Assembly (NCBI RefSeq): GCF_900101615.1
Contig: NZ_FMZX01000029.1
Coordinates: 1 to 36,696, forward strand
Length of the DNA: 36,696 nucleotides
Source of the DNA: Belnapia rosea
GTDB lineage: Bacteria > Pseudomonadota > Alphaproteobacteria > Acetobacterales > Acetobacteraceae
Reading direction: 5' to 3'
Shown here: positions 1 through 9,383 of the stretch, in pieces
Layout of the letters: each line of letters starts with the position of its first letter
Position numbering within the stretch: position 1 is the first letter of the stretch
Program-made: the position numbers and the translations under genes
The notes under the pieces: generated by a model
What the model was told of the DNA's origin: nothing
Databases searched by the model: none
Seen by the model: only the letters and a program-made list of their open reading frames with translations

Positions 1-323
1 AGCGCGGGCAGGTGCTGGCGAAGCCCGGCTCGATCACGCCGCATACCGGCTTCAAGGCCGAGGCCTACATCCTGACCAAGGAGGAGGGCGGGCGCCACAC
101 GCCGTTCTTCACCAACTACCGGCCGCAGTTCTACTTCCGGACCACCGACGTGACCGGGATCGTGAAGCTGCCGGAAGGCGTCGAGATGGTGATGCCGGGC
201 GACAACGTGACGATGGATGTCGAGCTGATCGCCCCCATCGCCATGGACCAGGGCCTCCGCTTCGCCATCCGCGAAGGCGGCCGTACCGTCGGCGCCGGCG
301 TCGTCGCCTCCATCGTGAAGTAA
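1..323 (+). CDS. tuf: Elongation factor Tu, C-terminal part (5' end outside window)
   Basis: This is the last ~107 codons of EF-Tu, the GTPase that delivers aminoacyl-tRNA to the ribosome; the frame is open from base 3. What is visible is beta-barrel domain 3, with the conserved FRTTDVTG segment, MPGDNV, and the closing [10 protein letters not shown]. The G domain lies off the left edge. A stop at 321-323 is followed 34 bases later by rpsJ on the same strand, the usual str-to-S10 junction in alphaproteobacteria. No terminator is seen in the gap, so read-through into the S10 cluster is likely. Identity is certain; only the missing 5' part cannot be assessed. Confidence 0.97.
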   Translation, partial: RGQVLAKPGSITPHTGFKAEAYILTKEEGGRHTPFFTNYRPQFYFRTTDVTGIVKLPEGVEMVMPGDNVTMDVELIAPIAMDQGLRFAIREGGRTVGAGVVASIVK

Positions 324-357
324 GTCTCAGACTCAGTCGAGGATCGGTCCGCTCACC

Positions 358-666
358 ATGGACAGCCAGAATATCCGCATCCGCCTCAAGGCGTTCGATC
401 ACCGCGTGCTCGATGGCAGCACGCGGGAGATCGTGAATACCGCGAAGCGGACGGGCGCCCGTGTGCGCGGCCCGATTCCGCTGCCGACGGAAATCGAGCG
501 CTTCACCGTCAACCGCTCGCCGCATGTCGACAAGAAAAGCCGCGAGCAGTTCGAGATCCGCACGCATCGTCGCCTGCTTGATATCGTCGACCCCACCCCG
601 CAGACCGTGGACGCGCTGATGAAGCTCGACCTCGCTGCGGGCGTGGATGTCGAGATCAAGCTCTAA
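358..666 (+). CDS. rpsJ: 30S ribosomal protein S10
   Basis: S10 is a small-subunit head protein that also serves as NusE in transcription antitermination. The 102-residue product matches the family length (103 in E. coli) and shows the typical [14 protein letters not shown] start and [20 protein letters not shown] end. A GAGGA element lies upstream of the ATG. It is the first gene of the S10 block, 34 bases after tuf and 21 before rplC. No dedicated promoter is evident in the short tuf-rpsJ gap. Confidence 0.97.
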   Translation: MDSQNIRIRLKAFDHRVLDGSTREIVNTAKRTGARVRGPIPLPTEIERFTVNRSPHVDKKSREQFEIRTHRRLLDIVDPTPQTVDALMKLDLAAGVDVEIKL

Positions 667-687
667 GGCCAGGGGGAGTTACTAGCC

Positions 688-1374
688 ATGGCCGCCAAGA
701 CCGGCCGCACCGGCCTGATCGCCAAGAAGCTGGGCATGACCCGGCTGTTCAACGACGATGGCAGCACGGTCCCCGTGACCGTCCTGCATCTCGATGAGGT
801 GCGCGTTATCGCTCGCCGCACGACCGAGAAGGATGGCTATGATGCCGTCCAGCTCGGGATCGGGCGTGCGAAGCCGAAGAATGTCACGAAGGCCAATCGC
901 GGCCATTTCGCCAAGGCCGGTGTCGAGGCGCCGAAGAAGCTCGTCGAGTTCCGGGTGGGTGCCGATGCGGCGCTCGAGCCGGGCGCGCGGTTGAGCCCGG
1001 CGCATTTCGTCAAGGGCCAGATCGTGGACGTTACCGGCGTCTCGAAGGGCAAGGGCTTCGCCGGCGTCATGAAGCGCTGGAATTTTGCCGGCCTTGAGGC
1101 CTCGCACGGCGTGTCGATCAGCCATCGTTCGCATGGCTCGACCGGCAACCGGCAGGATCCGGGCAGGACCTTCAAGAACAAGAAGATGGCAGGCCATCTG
1201 GGTAGTGAGCGCATCACCACGCAGAACCTCGAGATCGCCGGTTTCGATCTCGATAGAGGCTTGTTGCTGATCAAGGGCGCGGTGCCCGGGTCCAAAGGTG
1301 CCTATGTGCTGGTGCGGGACGCTGTGAAGCGCGCGCGCCATGCCGAGGCACCCTTCCCGACGGCCGCGGCGTAA
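688..1374 (+). CDS. rplC: 50S ribosomal protein L3
   Basis: L3 is an early assembly protein that contacts the peptidyl-transferase region of 23S rRNA. The 228-residue product is slightly longer than E. coli L3 (209), the excess being an alanine- and basic-rich C-terminus ending FPTAAA. The core carries [14 protein letters not shown] and the central-loop [20 protein letters not shown] region. A GGGGAG ribosome binding site precedes the ATG. rplD follows after 12 bases. Confidence 0.97.
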   Translation: MAAKTGRTGLIAKKLGMTRLFNDDGSTVPVTVLHLDEVRVIARRTTEKDGYDAVQLGIGRAKPKNVTKANRGHFAKAGVEAPKKLVEFRVGADAALEPGARLSPAHFVKGQIVDVTGVSKGKGFAGVMKRWNFAGLEASHGVSISHRSHGSTGNRQDPGRTFKNKKMAGHLGSERITTQNLEIAGFDLDRGLLLIKGAVPGSKGAYVLVRDAVKRARHAEAPFPTAAA

Positions 1375-1386
1375 GGACCAAGTACG

Positions 1387-2004
1387 ATGCAGGTTCCGGT
1401 CATCACGCTGGATAACGGCACGGCAGGCGAGATCGAGCTGCCGGAGGCGCTGTTCGCAGCGCAGCCGCGCGCCGATATCATGGCGCGGGTCGTTCACTGG
1501 CAGCTCGCCAAGCGGCGGGCGGGTACCCACAAGGTAAAGGGGATGGGTGAAGTCTCCGGCACCACGAAGAAGCCGTATCGCCAGAAGGGCACGGGCAACG
1601 CCCGCCAGGGCTCTCTGCGTGCGCCGCAGTTCCGCACCGGTGGCGTCGTCCACGGTCCGGTCGTGCGCGACCATGGCTATTCGCTGAACAAGAAGGTCCG
1701 CCGGCTCGGCCTCATCAGCGCTCTCAGCCAGAAGGCGGCCGAGGGTAAGCTGGTGGTGCTCGACACCGCCGCTGCCTCAGAGGCGAAGACCTCGGTGCTC
1801 GCGAAGCAGCTCAAGGCGCTCGGCTGGTCCAGCGTACTCGTGGTTGACGCGCAGGTGGATGAGAGCTTTGGCCGCGGCATCCGCAACCTGCCGCATATGC
1901 ATGTGCTCCCGACCATGGGCGCCAATGTGTATGACATCCTGAACCACGATGTTCTGGCGCTGACCCGCGCCGGCGTTGCGGCGCTGACGGAGCGGCTGGC
2001 ATGA
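1387..2004 (+). CDS. rplD: 50S ribosomal protein L4
   Basis: L4 binds 23S rRNA and lines the peptide exit tunnel; in E. coli it also represses its own operon. The 205-residue product (E. coli 201) contains the tunnel-loop segment [20 protein letters not shown] and the later [17 protein letters not shown] end. Its stop overlaps the rplW start by 4 bases (ATGA at 2001-2004), indicating translational coupling. No E. coli-like L4 leader could be recognised upstream of rpsJ. Confidence 0.96.
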   Translation: MQVPVITLDNGTAGEIELPEALFAAQPRADIMARVVHWQLAKRRAGTHKVKGMGEVSGTTKKPYRQKGTGNARQGSLRAPQFRTGGVVHGPVVRDHGYSLNKKVRRLGLISALSQKAAEGKLVVLDTAAASEAKTSVLAKQLKALGWSSVLVVDAQVDESFGRGIRNLPHMHVLPTMGANVYDILNHDVLALTRAGVAALTERLA

Positions 2005-2324
2005 GCGAGACGCAGGCAAAGCCGCTCCTCTCGAAGGAGCGCATGTATCAGACCATCCTGTCGCCGGTGGTGACGGAGAAGGCGACGCAGCTGACTGAGC
2101 AGGGTCAGGTCGTTTTCAAGGTCTCTCTCGAAGCGACGAAGCCGGAGATCAAGGCCTCGGTCGAGGCGCTGTTCGGGGTGAAGGTGCTGGCCGTCAACAC
2201 CCTCGTGGTGAAGGGCAAGGCCAAGCGCTTCCGCAATCGCCCGGGCCAGCGTTCGGACTGGAAGAAGGCTATCGTGCGCCTGGCTGAAGGCCAGACGATC
2301 GATCTGACGACGGGGCTCGCCTGA
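2001..2324 (+). CDS. rplW: 50S ribosomal protein L23
   Basis: L23 sits at the tunnel exit and docks trigger factor and SRP. The 107-residue product contains [11 protein letters not shown], the expected L23 start region, and [21 protein letters not shown], the rRNA-binding end. The annotated ATG gives a short leader of about 14 residues before MYQTILSP. An internal ATG at 2043 would give a product closer to the E. coli size, but the ATGA overlap with rplD favours 2001. rplB starts 3 bases after the stop. Confidence 0.95.
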   Translation: MSETQAKPLLSKERMYQTILSPVVTEKATQLTEQGQVVFKVSLEATKPEIKASVEALFGVKVLAVNTLVVKGKAKRFRNRPGQRSDWKKAIVRLAEGQTIDLTTGLA

Positions 2325-2327
2325 ACC

Positions 2328-3164
2328 ATGGCGCTCAAGAATTTCAATCCGGTCACGCCGAGCCTTCGCGGCACCATCCTGGTCAAGCGGGATGAGCTGT
2401 GGAAGGGCAAGCCGCTCAAGCAGCTGACGGAGGGCAAGTCCCATTCCGGCGGCCGCAACAACCACGGCCGCACCACCGTCCGGTTCCGGGGCGGCGGGCA
2501 CAAGCAGAGCTACCGTCTGGTCGATTTCAAGCGGCGGACCAAGCTCGGCGTGCCGGCCACGGTCGAGCGGCTTGAATACGACCCGAACCGCACCGCCTTC
2601 ATCGCGCTGGTGAAGTACCAGGATGGCGAGCTCGCCTATATCCTGGCGCCGCAGCGCCTGAAGGCTGGCGACCAGGTGCTGGCTGCCGAACGGGCTGACA
2701 TCAAGCCGGGCAATGCGATGCCGCTGGCCGCCATTCCGGTCGGCACCATCGTGCACAATGTCGAGCTGAAGCCGGGTGCCGGTGGCAAGATCGCGCGTTC
2801 GGCTGGCACCTATGTTCAGCTGGTCGGCAAGGATGCCGGTTACGCCCAGCTGAAGCTGATGTCGGGCGAGGTCCGCACCGTGCGCGCCGAGTGCATGGCA
2901 GCGATTGGGGCGGTGTCCAACCCCGACAACTCGAACCAGCAGATCGGCAAGGCTGGTCGCTCCCGCTGGCTGGGCCGCCGTCCGCATAACCGCGGCGTGG
3001 TGATGAACCCGGTCGACCACCCGCATGGTGGTGGCGAGGGCCGGACCAGCGGTGGCCGTCATCCGGTCACCCCCTGGGGCAAGCCGACCAAGGGCGCGAA
3101 GACGCGCAACAACAAGCGGACGGACCGGCTCATTGTCCGCCGCCGCACCGCGACGAAGGGCTGA
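2328..3164 (+). CDS. rplB: 50S ribosomal protein L2
   Basis: L2 is a highly conserved large-subunit protein needed for subunit joining and peptidyl-transferase activity. The 278-residue product (E. coli 273) shows the hallmark C-terminal [20 protein letters not shown] stretch with its conserved histidine, and the [19 protein letters not shown]-binding segment near the N-terminus. It lies 3 bases after rplW and 5 before rpsS. A long minus-strand open frame across it is a GC artefact. Confidence 0.98.
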   Translation: MALKNFNPVTPSLRGTILVKRDELWKGKPLKQLTEGKSHSGGRNNHGRTTVRFRGGGHKQSYRLVDFKRRTKLGVPATVERLEYDPNRTAFIALVKYQDGELAYILAPQRLKAGDQVLAAERADIKPGNAMPLAAIPVGTIVHNVELKPGAGGKIARSAGTYVQLVGKDAGYAQLKLMSGEVRTVRAECMAAIGAVSNPDNSNQQIGKAGRSRWLGRRPHNRGVVMNPVDHPHGGGEGRTSGGRHPVTPWGKPTKGAKTRNNKRTDRLIVRRRTATKG

Positions 3165-3169
3165 GGGCG

Positions 3170-3448
3170 ATGCCGCGCAGCATATGGAAGGGGCCGTTCG
3201 TGGACGGCTTCCTGCTGAACAAGGCGGAGGCCGCACGGGCTTCGACGCGCAACGAGATCATCAAGATCTGGACGCGTCGGAGCACGATCCTCCCGCAGTT
3301 CGTCGGGCTCACCTTCGGTGTCTACAACGGGAAGAAGTTCATTCCCGTGCAGGTGTCGGAGAACATGGTGGGTCACAAGTTCGGCGAGTTCTCGCCGACG
3401 CGCACCTTCACCGGGCACTCGTCCGACAAGAAGGCGAAGCGGGGCTGA
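3170..3448 (+). CDS. rpsS: 30S ribosomal protein S19
   Basis: S19 is a head protein that binds 16S rRNA with S13. The 92-residue product equals the E. coli length and shows [13 protein letters not shown] at the start, [20 protein letters not shown] in the middle and the [18 protein letters not shown] signature near the end. It is packed 5 bases behind rplB and 4 bases before rplV. Confidence 0.97.
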   Translation: MPRSIWKGPFVDGFLLNKAEAARASTRNEIIKIWTRRSTILPQFVGLTFGVYNGKKFIPVQVSENMVGHKFGEFSPTRTFTGHSSDKKAKRG

Positions 3449-3452
3449 TCCG

Positions 3453-3854
3453 ATGAGCAAGCCGAAGCACGAACGCGGTCTTCCTGAGACCGAGGCGCAG
3501 GCCATTCTGCGGAATATCCGCGTCAGCCCGCGTAAGCTCAACCTGGTCGCGGGCCTGATCCGCGGCCGGCGCGCGCAGGATGCTATTGCGACGCTCGCTT
3601 TCAGCAAGCGCCGCATTGCGCAGACCGTGAAAAAAACGCTGGAAAGCGCGATCGCCAATGCCGAGAACAACCATCAGCTGGATGTCGACCAGCTCGTGGT
3701 GTCCCGTGCCGAGGTGGGACGTTCGCAGGTGATGAAGCGCTTCTCCGCCCGCGGCCGCGGCCGTGCGGCTCGCGTCGAGAAGTGGTTCAGCCATCTGAAG
3801 ATCGTGGTCGCCGAGCAGCCGGCCACGGCCCCGGCCCAGCAGGAGGCCGCGTAA
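3453..3854 (+). CDS. rplV: 50S ribosomal protein L22
   Basis: L22 lines the exit tunnel; its beta-hairpin is a known macrolide-resistance site. The ATG at 3453 gives 133 residues, longer than E. coli L22 (110). The core has [20 protein letters not shown] and the hairpin/C-terminal segment [18 protein letters not shown]. The surplus is about 10 residues at the N-terminus and an Ala/Pro/Gln-rich tail ([12 protein letters not shown]). The frame is open far upstream inside rpsS, but the 4-base gap after rpsS and the family N-terminus fix this start. Confidence 0.95.
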   Translation: MSKPKHERGLPETEAQAILRNIRVSPRKLNLVAGLIRGRRAQDAIATLAFSKRRIAQTVKKTLESAIANAENNHQLDVDQLVVSRAEVGRSQVMKRFSARGRGRAARVEKWFSHLKIVVAEQPATAPAQQEAA

Positions 3855-3855
3855 C

Positions 3856-4533
3856 ATGGGTCATAAAGTCAATCCGATCGGGTTCCGCCTCGGCATCAAC
3901 CGTACCTGGGACAGCCGCTGGTTCGCTGGCGACGATTACTCCCGGTTGCTGCATGAGGACCTGAAGCTGCGCGAGACGCTGCGCACGCGCCTGAAGGGCG
4001 CTGGCGTCAGCCGCGTGGTGATCGAGCGCCCGGCGAAGAAGCCGCGCGTCACGATCCACGCCGCCCGACCGGGCGTCGTCATCGGCAAGAAGGGCGCCGA
4101 TATCGAGGTGCTGCGCAAGGACCTGGCCCGGCTTGCCGGGGCCGAGGTTGCGCTGAACATCGTCGAGATCCGCAAGCCCGAGATCGACGCGACGCTGGTT
4201 GCCGAGAGCATCGCGCAGCAGCTCGAGCGTCGGGTCGCCTTCCGCCGCGCCATGAAGCGCGCGGTGCAGTCGGCCATGCGCCTCGGCGCCGGCGGCATCC
4301 GGATCAACTGCTCCGGTCGGCTCGGCGGCGCCGAGATCGCCCGGATGGAATGGTACCGTGAAGGCCGGGTGCCGCTGCACACGCTGCGCGCCGACCTTGA
4401 TTTCGGCACCGCCACCGCCAAGACCACCTATGGCACCTGCGGCGTGAAGGTCTGGATCTTCAAGGGTGAGATCCTGGCCCATGACCCGATGGCGCAGGAC
4501 AAGCGCGCCGCCGAGCAGGCGCCGCAGCGCTGA
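3856..4533 (+). CDS. rpsC: 30S ribosomal protein S3
   Basis: S3 forms part of the mRNA entry channel and contributes to helicase activity there. The 225-residue product (E. coli 233) begins [18 protein letters not shown] and contains the KH-domain loop [20 protein letters not shown]. The C-terminal domain has [20 protein letters not shown] and [20 protein letters not shown]. It starts one base after the rplV stop. A short Ala/Gln-rich tail ends the protein. Confidence 0.97.
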   Translation: MGHKVNPIGFRLGINRTWDSRWFAGDDYSRLLHEDLKLRETLRTRLKGAGVSRVVIERPAKKPRVTIHAARPGVVIGKKGADIEVLRKDLARLAGAEVALNIVEIRKPEIDATLVAESIAQQLERRVAFRRAMKRAVQSAMRLGAGGIRINCSGRLGGAEIARMEWYREGRVPLHTLRADLDFGTATAKTTYGTCGVKVWIFKGEILAHDPMAQDKRAAEQAPQR

Positions 4534-4546
4534 GGGATGATGTGAG

Positions 4547-4969
4547 ATGCTGCAGCCCAAGCGCACCAAGTTCCGTAAGGCCCATAAGGGCCGCATCAAG
4601 GGTCTCGCCAAGGGCGGGTTCTCGCTGAGCTTCGGCGGGTTCGGCCTGAAGGCACTGGAGCCGGAGCGGGTGACCGCCCGGCAGATCGAGGCCGCTCGCC
4701 GCGCCATCACCCGCGCGATGAAGCGTCAGGGCCGCGTCTGGATCCGCATCTTTCCGGATGTGCCGGTCTCGACCAAGCCTGCCGAAGTCCGCATGGGCTC
4801 CGGCAAGGGCGCGCCGGAATACTGGGTGGCCCGCATCAAGCCGGGTCGCATGATGTTCGAGATCGACGGCGTCTCGCTCGAGACGGCGAAGGAAGCGCTG
4901 ACCCTCGGCGCGGCCAAGCTGCCGATCCGGACCAAGATCGTGTCGCGCCTCGGCGCGGCGGAGGCGTAA
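4547..4969 (+). CDS. rplP: 50S ribosomal protein L16
   Basis: L16 is a central-protuberance protein that helps position A-site tRNA. The 140-residue product (E. coli 136) starts [16 protein letters not shown] and carries [38 protein letters not shown] and the closing LPIRTKIV. These are full-length family landmarks. It lies 13 bases after rpsC and 4 before rpmC. Confidence 0.97.
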   Translation: MLQPKRTKFRKAHKGRIKGLAKGGFSLSFGGFGLKALEPERVTARQIEAARRAITRAMKRQGRVWIRIFPDVPVSTKPAEVRMGSGKGAPEYWVARIKPGRMMFEIDGVSLETAKEALTLGAAKLPIRTKIVSRLGAAEA

Positions 4970-4973
4970 GACC

Positions 4974-5189
4974 ATGACCAAGATTGCGGATATCCGCGCC
5001 AGGACCCCGGACGAGCTGCAGACGCAGCTCCTCGACCTGCGGAAGGAGCAGTTCAACCTGCGCTTCCAGCGGGCGACCGGGCAGCTTGAGGCGACCGGCC
5101 GCATCAAGCTGGTGCGGCGCGACATCGCCCGCATCAAATTCGTCCTGCACGAGCGGCGTCGCTCGGCAGCTTCTCAACCCAAGGCTTAA
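4974..5189 (+). CDS. rpmC: 50S ribosomal protein L29
   Basis: L29 is a small two-helix protein near the tunnel exit, next to L23. The 71-residue product (E. coli 63) has [20 protein letters not shown], the family signature, and the second helix [14 protein letters not shown]. The tail is short and polar (SAASQPKA). It sits between rplP (4-base gap) and rpsQ (16-base gap), its invariable position in the S10 operon. Confidence 0.95.
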   Translation: MTKIADIRARTPDELQTQLLDLRKEQFNLRFQRATGQLEATGRIKLVRRDIARIKFVLHERRRSAASQPKA

Positions 5190-5205
5190 GGGGAGACCGG
5201 CGGCT

Positions 5206-5478
5206 ATGCCGAAGCGCGTCCTCACGGGCCGGGTGGTCAGCGACAAAATGGACAAGACGGTCACCGTTCTTGTCGAGCGTCGCGTGATGCATCCGCTCTA
5301 TAAGAAGTTTATCAAGCGCTCGAAGAAGTACGCGGCGCATGACGAGGCCAACCTCTGCAAGGAAGGCGACCTCGTGCAGATCGAGGAATGCCCGCCGTTG
5401 TCCAAGCGGAAGGCCTGGATGGTGGTTCTCCGCAACGGTAATCCGTTGGAAGCCACGAACGCAGCGGTGTCGGCATGA
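5206..5478 (+). CDS. rpsQ: 30S ribosomal protein S17
   Basis: S17 is a primary 16S rRNA-binding protein. The ATG at 5206 gives 90 residues (E. coli 84), beginning [20 protein letters not shown], with the OB-fold core [20 protein letters not shown] and [25 protein letters not shown] ribosome binding site lies upstream. The same frame stays open upstream across rpmC, but that part is a shadow. Its stop overlaps rplN by 4 bases (ATGA, 5475-5478). Confidence 0.95.
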   Translation: MPKRVLTGRVVSDKMDKTVTVLVERRVMHPLYKKFIKRSKKYAAHDEANLCKEGDLVQIEECPPLSKRKAWMVVLRNGNPLEATNAAVSA

Positions 5479-5843
5479 TCGGCGTCGAAGCTAATCTCGA
5501 GGTTGCCGACAACTCCGGCGCGCGCCGCGTCCAGTGCATCAAGGTGCTGGGTGGCTCGAAGCGGAAGACGGCGTCCGTCGGTGACATCATCGTCGTCTCC
5601 GTGAAGGAAGCGATCCCGCGCGCCAAGGTGAAGAAGGGTGAGGTGCATCGCGCCGTCATCGTCCGCACCTCCTATCCGGTGCGCCGCATCGATGGCACGG
5701 CGATCCGTTTCGACAGCAATGCCGCCGTGCTCATCAACAAGCAGGGCGAGCCGATCGGTACCCGTATTTTCGGACCGGTCGTGCGCGAGCTTCGGGCCCG
5801 TAAGTACATGAAGATCATCTCGCTGGCGCCGGAGGTCCTCTGA
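5475..5843 (+). CDS. rplN: 50S ribosomal protein L14
   Basis: L14 forms part of the inter-subunit bridge and the factor-binding region. The 122-residue product matches E. coli (123). It shows [20 protein letters not shown] and the C-terminal [20 protein letters not shown], both nearly invariant in bacteria. The start codon overlaps the rpsQ stop. This begins the spc part of the cluster; no promoter is visible at the S10/spc boundary. Confidence 0.97.
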   Translation: MIGVEANLEVADNSGARRVQCIKVLGGSKRKTASVGDIIVVSVKEAIPRAKVKKGEVHRAVIVRTSYPVRRIDGTAIRFDSNAAVLINKQGEPIGTRIFGPVVRELRARKYMKIISLAPEVL

Positions 5844-5845
5844 CC

Positions 5846-6166
5846 ATGGCGGCGAAGATCCGCAAGGGCGACCGCGTTCAGGTTCTGACCGGTCGTGACA
5901 AGGGCAAGCGCGGCGAGGTTATCGCCGTGAACCCGACGGAAAAGCGTGCCCTCGTGCAGGGCGTGAACGTGGTGAAGCGCCACCGGAAGCCGCAGGGCAT
6001 GAACCAGCCCGGCGGGATCCAGGAAAAGGAGGCGCCGATCCACCTGTCCAACCTGGCGCTCCTCGATCCGAAGTCCGGCAAGCCGACCCGCGTCGGGTTC
6101 CGCGTGCTGGAGGATGGTAAGAAGGTGCGGGTGGCGAAGCCTTCGGGCGAGGTGCTTGACGCATGA
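5846..6166 (+). CDS. rplX: 50S ribosomal protein L24
   Basis: L24 initiates large-subunit assembly through its KOW fold. The 106-residue product (E. coli 104) has [20 protein letters not shown], the KOW motif, then [20 protein letters not shown] and [14 protein letters not shown]. It lies 2 bases after rplN, and its stop overlaps the rplE start by 4 bases (6163-6166). Confidence 0.97.
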   Translation: MAAKIRKGDRVQVLTGRDKGKRGEVIAVNPTEKRALVQGVNVVKRHRKPQGMNQPGGIQEKEAPIHLSNLALLDPKSGKPTRVGFRVLEDGKKVRVAKPSGEVLDA

Positions 6167-6846
6167 GCGATTCGAAGAAGGGCGGCGCCAAGAAGGGCGC
6201 TGCGGCCAACGCCAAGAAGCCGGAGGCCAACCGCGAGGAAGGCTCCCGTACCGTGACCTCGGTCGCCGCGAAGCCCGGCAAGTCCGCCGCGTCGCCGGCT
6301 GAGAAGACGCGGCTCGCGGTCTTCTACGCCGAGGTGGTGCGGCAGCGGCTCGTCGAGGAGTTCGGCTACAAGAACCCGATGGAAGTGCCGAAGCTGGAGA
6401 AGATTGTCATCAATATGGGCGTCGGCGAAGCCGCGGCCGATGGCAAGAAGCTCGACGCTGCGGTGGCCGACCTGACGGCCATTGCCGGCCAGCGGCCGGT
6501 GCGGACCAAGGCGAAGAAGGCGATCGCCGGCTTCAAGATCCGCGAAGGTCAGCAGATCGGCTGCAAGGTGACCTTGCGGAAGGCCCGGATGTACGAGTTC
6601 CTCGACCGGCTCGTCAGCATCGCCCTGCCGCGCGTTCGGGATTTCCGTGGCCTCCCGGGTACCCGGGGCTTCGACGGCCGTGGCAATTTCGCCATGGGCC
6701 TGAAGGAGCAGATCGTATTCCCCGAGATCAACTACGATCGCGTGGATACGGTTCGTGGCATGGACATCCAGTTCGTCACCACGGCGAAGACCGACAAGGA
6801 AGCCAAGGCGCTGCTCAAGGCGTTCCAGCTTCCCTTCCAGAACTGA
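6163..6846 (+). CDS. rplE: 50S ribosomal protein L5 with N-terminal extension
   Basis: L5 binds 5S rRNA and forms the central protuberance. The core from about residue 46 shows [40 protein letters not shown] and [17 protein letters not shown]. The product is 227 residues against 179 in E. coli. The difference is mostly a ~45-residue Lys/Ala/Ser-rich N-terminal leader. The ATG overlaps the rplX stop in an ATGA, which argues the leader is translated. A GTG at 6253 is the best internal alternative, but it lacks the coupling context. Confidence 0.93.
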   Translation: MSDSKKGGAKKGAAANAKKPEANREEGSRTVTSVAAKPGKSAASPAEKTRLAVFYAEVVRQRLVEEFGYKNPMEVPKLEKIVINMGVGEAAADGKKLDAAVADLTAIAGQRPVRTKAKKAIAGFKIREGQQIGCKVTLRKARMYEFLDRLVSIALPRVRDFRGLPGTRGFDGRGNFAMGLKEQIVFPEINYDRVDTVRGMDIQFVTTAKTDKEAKALLKAFQLPFQN

Positions 6847-6858
6847 TCTTGGAAAACC

Positions 6859-6895
6859 GCCCGGCGCTGCCGGGCAGGTTCCGGAGGATAGAACC
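6859..6895 (+). promoter_or_regulatory. Hairpin pair in the rplE-rpsN gap, with the rpsN Shine-Dalgarno in a loop
   Basis: The 51-base gap holds a perfect 7-bp stem (GCCCGGC 6859-6865 / GCCGGGC 6869-6875, loop GCT). It is followed at once by a 5-bp stem GGTTC (6877-6881) / GAACC (6891-6895), whose 9-base loop contains the GGAGG ribosome binding site of rpsN. No U-tract follows, so this is not a terminator. Presenting the binding site in a loop could tune rpsN translation; that role is inference. Confidence 0.45.
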
Positions 6896-6897
6896 GT

Positions 6898-7203
6898 ATG
6901 GCCAAGACTTCGGCAGTCGAGAAGAACAAGCGTCGCGCGAAGCTGTCCGCGACGCATGCTGCCAAGCGCGCGGCGCTGAAGGGCATCGTGATGGACCGCA
7001 CCCTGCCGGTGGAGGACCGCTTTGACGCGACCCTGAAGCTGGCGCAGCTGCCGCGCAACGGCGCCAAGGTGCGCGTGCGCCTGCGCTGTGAGCTCACCGG
7101 CCGCCCGCGCGGCAACTATCGCAAGTTCAAGCTCAGCCGGAACATGCTGCGGGAGCTCGCCAATACTGGCCAGCTGCCCGGCGTGACCAAGGCAAGCTGG
7201 TAA
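6898..7203 (+). CDS. rpsN: 30S ribosomal protein S14 (zinc-independent type)
   Basis: S14 is a late-assembling head protein next to S3 and S10. The 101-residue length equals E. coli and is the long, C-minus form: no CxxC zinc pairs are present. Landmarks are [15 protein letters not shown] and the C-terminal [20 protein letters not shown] with the closing GVTKASW. It has its own GGAGG site 10 bases upstream, inside a hairpin loop. rpsH follows after 12 bases. Confidence 0.97.
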   Translation: MAKTSAVEKNKRRAKLSATHAAKRAALKGIVMDRTLPVEDRFDATLKLAQLPRNGAKVRVRLRCELTGRPRGNYRKFKLSRNMLRELANTGQLPGVTKASW

Positions 7204-7215
7204 GGGAGCGGGGAT

Positions 7216-7614
7216 ATGTCTTTGTCCGATCCGCTCGGGGATCTGCTCACCCGTATCCGCAATGCCCAGCGGGCCCGGCAGACGCGTTGCGTCGCCCCGG
7301 CCAGCCGGCTGCGGACCGATGTGCTCGACGTGCTGAAGCGTGAAGGCTACATCCGCGCCTGGCGGGTGGAGCTTGAGCGCCCTGGCGTCAGCCGCATCGA
7401 GATCGAGCTGAAGTATTCCGAAGGCGAGCCCGCCATCAAGGAGATCACCCGCATCTCCAAGCCTGGCCGGCGCGTCTATTCGAAGATCAAGGAACTGCCG
7501 AAGTTCTATAACGGGCTCGGCATCTCCATCCTCTCCACGCCCCGTGGCGTGATGAGCGATACCGAGGCCCGCGTCGCCAATGTCGGCGGCGAAGTCCTCT
7601 GCCGCGTGTTCTAA
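7216..7614 (+). CDS. rpsH: 30S ribosomal protein S8
   Basis: S8 is a primary 16S rRNA binder and, in E. coli, the translational repressor of the spc operon. The 132-residue product (E. coli 130) begins [18 protein letters not shown] and ends with the RNA-binding [20 protein letters not shown] segment and a final VLCRVF. A GGGAGCGGGG stretch precedes the ATG. An S8-binding operator like that of E. coli could not be recognised by eye. Confidence 0.97.
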   Translation: MSLSDPLGDLLTRIRNAQRARQTRCVAPASRLRTDVLDVLKREGYIRAWRVELERPGVSRIEIELKYSEGEPAIKEITRISKPGRRVYSKIKELPKFYNGLGISILSTPRGVMSDTEARVANVGGEVLCRVF

Positions 7615-7628
7615 GGGAGGGATACAGC

Positions 7629-8162
7629 ATGTCGCGCGTCGGCAAATATCCCGTCCCGGTGCCGAGCGGCGTCCAGGTGGCGCTGCAGGGCCGGACCGTG
7701 GTGGCCAAGGGCCGGAATGGCGAGCTCAAGCTCGACCTGACGGATGAAGTGGATGTGGAGATCGAGAACAACCAGGTGGCGGTGAAGCCGCGCCGGGACG
7801 ATCGCCGCAGCCGCACGATGTGGGGCACCACCCGCAGCCTCATCAACAGCATGGTGACGGGCGTTTCCACCGGCTTCACGAAGTCGATGGAGATCAACGG
7901 CACCGGCTACCGCGCCGCGGTGCAGGGCAGCGATCTGGTACTGAACCTCGGCTACAGCCATGAGGTCCGCTACCCGATCCCGGCCGGCATCAAGATCACC
8001 TGCGAACGCCCGACCGCCGTGAAGGTGGAAGGGGCGGATAAGCGCCAGGTCGGTCAGGTGGCCGCTGAGATCCGCGCCTGGCGTGGTCCCGAGCCCTATA
8101 AGGGCAAGGGCGTGCGCTACACCGATGAGCAGATCCTCCGGAAGGAGGGTAAGAAGAAGTAA
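7629..8162 (+). CDS. rplF: 50S ribosomal protein L6
   Basis: L6 lies near the factor-binding site at the base of the L7/L12 stalk. The 177-residue product matches E. coli exactly in length. It begins [17 protein letters not shown] and has the second-domain signature [18 protein letters not shown] followed by a basic end KEGKKK. GGGAGGG lies upstream of the ATG. Its final base overlaps the rplR start (TAATG). Confidence 0.97.
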   Translation: MSRVGKYPVPVPSGVQVALQGRTVVAKGRNGELKLDLTDEVDVEIENNQVAVKPRRDDRRSRTMWGTTRSLINSMVTGVSTGFTKSMEINGTGYRAAVQGSDLVLNLGYSHEVRYPIPAGIKITCERPTAVKVEGADKRQVGQVAAEIRAWRGPEPYKGKGVRYTDEQILRKEGKKK

Positions 8163-8524
8163 TGTCCAACAAGCTCGCACTGCAAACGCGCCGCCGGTCC
8201 CGGCTGCGCTACCAGCTGAAGCTCAAGAGCGGCGGTCGCCCGCGGCTCTCCGTCTTCCGCTCGGGCAAGCACATCTATGCCCAGGTGATCGACGACGCCC
8301 AGGGCCGCACCCTCGCCGCTGCTTCCTCGATCGAGAAGCCGATGCGCGAGGCATTGAAGACCGGCGCCGACAAGGACGCCGCGACCCAGGTCGGCAAGCT
8401 GGTGGCCGAGCGTGCGCTCGCCGCTGGTGTCGACAAGGTTGTCTTCGACCGCGGGCCTTACCTGTATCATGGCCGGGTCAAGGCCCTGGCCGACGCCGCC
8501 CGCGAGGGCGGGCTGTCGTTCTGA
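8162..8524 (+). CDS. rplR: 50S ribosomal protein L18
   Basis: L18 binds 5S rRNA together with L5. The 120-residue product (E. coli 117) shows [20 protein letters not shown] and the C-terminal [20 protein letters not shown] ending in EGGLSF. It begins on the last base of the rplF stop, so translation is probably coupled. rpsE follows after 11 bases. Confidence 0.97.
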   Translation: MSNKLALQTRRRSRLRYQLKLKSGGRPRLSVFRSGKHIYAQVIDDAQGRTLAAASSIEKPMREALKTGADKDAATQVGKLVAERALAAGVDKVVFDRGPYLYHGRVKALADAAREGGLSF

Positions 8525-8535
8525 GGATCGCATAG

Positions 8536-9186
8536 ATGGCACGTACCCCTCATAGCGGTGGCGGCGGCGAGCATGGCGGCGAGGGCGGCGATCGCCGTCG
8601 TGGCCGTGGCCGTGGCCGCGAGAACGAGAACCGCCAGGAGCGCCAGGATGGCGATGAGCTGAAGGACAAGCTCGTCACCATCAACCGCGTCGCCAAGGTG
8701 GTGAAGGGTGGCCGCCGGTTCAGCTTCGCCGCGCTCGTCGTGGTGGGCGACCAGAAGGGCCGCGTCGGCTGGGGTGCCGGCAAGGCCCGCGAGGTGCCGG
8801 AGGCGATCCGCAAGGCGACCGAGCAGGCGAAGCGGACCATGATCCGCGTTCCGATGCGGGAAGGCCGGACCCTCCACCACGACGTCATCGGCGAGTTCGG
8901 CGCTGGCCGGGTGATCCTGCGGGCGGCGCCCGCCGGCACCGGCATCATCGCCGGCGGCCCGATGCGCGCGATCTTCGAGACGCTCGGCATGGGCGATGTC
9001 GTGGCCAAGTGCCTCGGCTCGACCAATCCGCACAACATGATCAAGGCCACCTTCTCGGCCCTGACCCGCAGCACGAGCCCGCGTGCCGTCGCCTCCCGGC
9101 GTGGCAAGAAGGTCTCGGATCTGCTCGGGCCGCGCAAGGACCAGGCCCCGGCCGAGACCCCGGCCGCGGAGGCTCCGAATGTCTGA
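8536..9186 (+). CDS. rpsE: 30S ribosomal protein S5 with Arg/Gly-rich N-terminal extension
   Basis: S5 contributes to the mRNA entry site and decoding accuracy. The core shows [40 protein letters not shown] and [18 protein letters not shown]. The product has 216 residues against 167 in E. coli. The surplus is a Gly/Arg/Glu-rich leader of about 40 residues containing [10 protein letters not shown], and a Pro/Ala/Glu tail. The stop lies inside the rpmD coding region (8-base overlap). Confidence 0.95.
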   Translation: MARTPHSGGGGEHGGEGGDRRRGRGRGRENENRQERQDGDELKDKLVTINRVAKVVKGGRRFSFAALVVVGDQKGRVGWGAGKAREVPEAIRKATEQAKRTMIRVPMREGRTLHHDVIGEFGAGRVILRAAPAGTGIIAGGPMRAIFETLGMGDVVAKCLGSTNPHNMIKATFSALTRSTSPRAVASRRGKKVSDLLGPRKDQAPAETPAAEAPNV

Positions 9187-9367
9187 GACGAAGAAGACCG
9201 TGAAGGTGACCCAGACCGGGTCGCCGATCGGCCGTAAGCCGGGCCAGCGCGAGACGCTGATCGGCCTCGGCCTCAACAAGATGCACCGTTCGCGGGAGTT
9301 GGAGGATACCCCCTCCGTCCGCGGCATGATCCGCAAGGTGGCCCACCTCATCAAGGTGGAAGGCTGA
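9179..9367 (+). CDS. rpmD: 50S ribosomal protein L30
   Basis: L30 is a small non-essential large-subunit protein. The ATG at 9179 gives 62 residues (E. coli 59), with [40 protein letters not shown] and the ending [11 protein letters not shown], the full family pattern. The start lies within the end of rpsE. The same frame is open further upstream, but that stretch is a shadow of rpsE. Confidence 0.95.
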   Translation: MSETKKTVKVTQTGSPIGRKPGQRETLIGLGLNKMHRSRELEDTPSVRGMIRKVAHLIKVEG

Positions 9368-9383
9368 GCGGGGAGCAAGACCC

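Noticed and set aside
1677-3236. 519-codon minus-strand open frame across rplD-rplB
   Set aside because: It is antisense to well-identified ribosomal genes and has no family character. High GC makes stop codons rare on the opposite strand.
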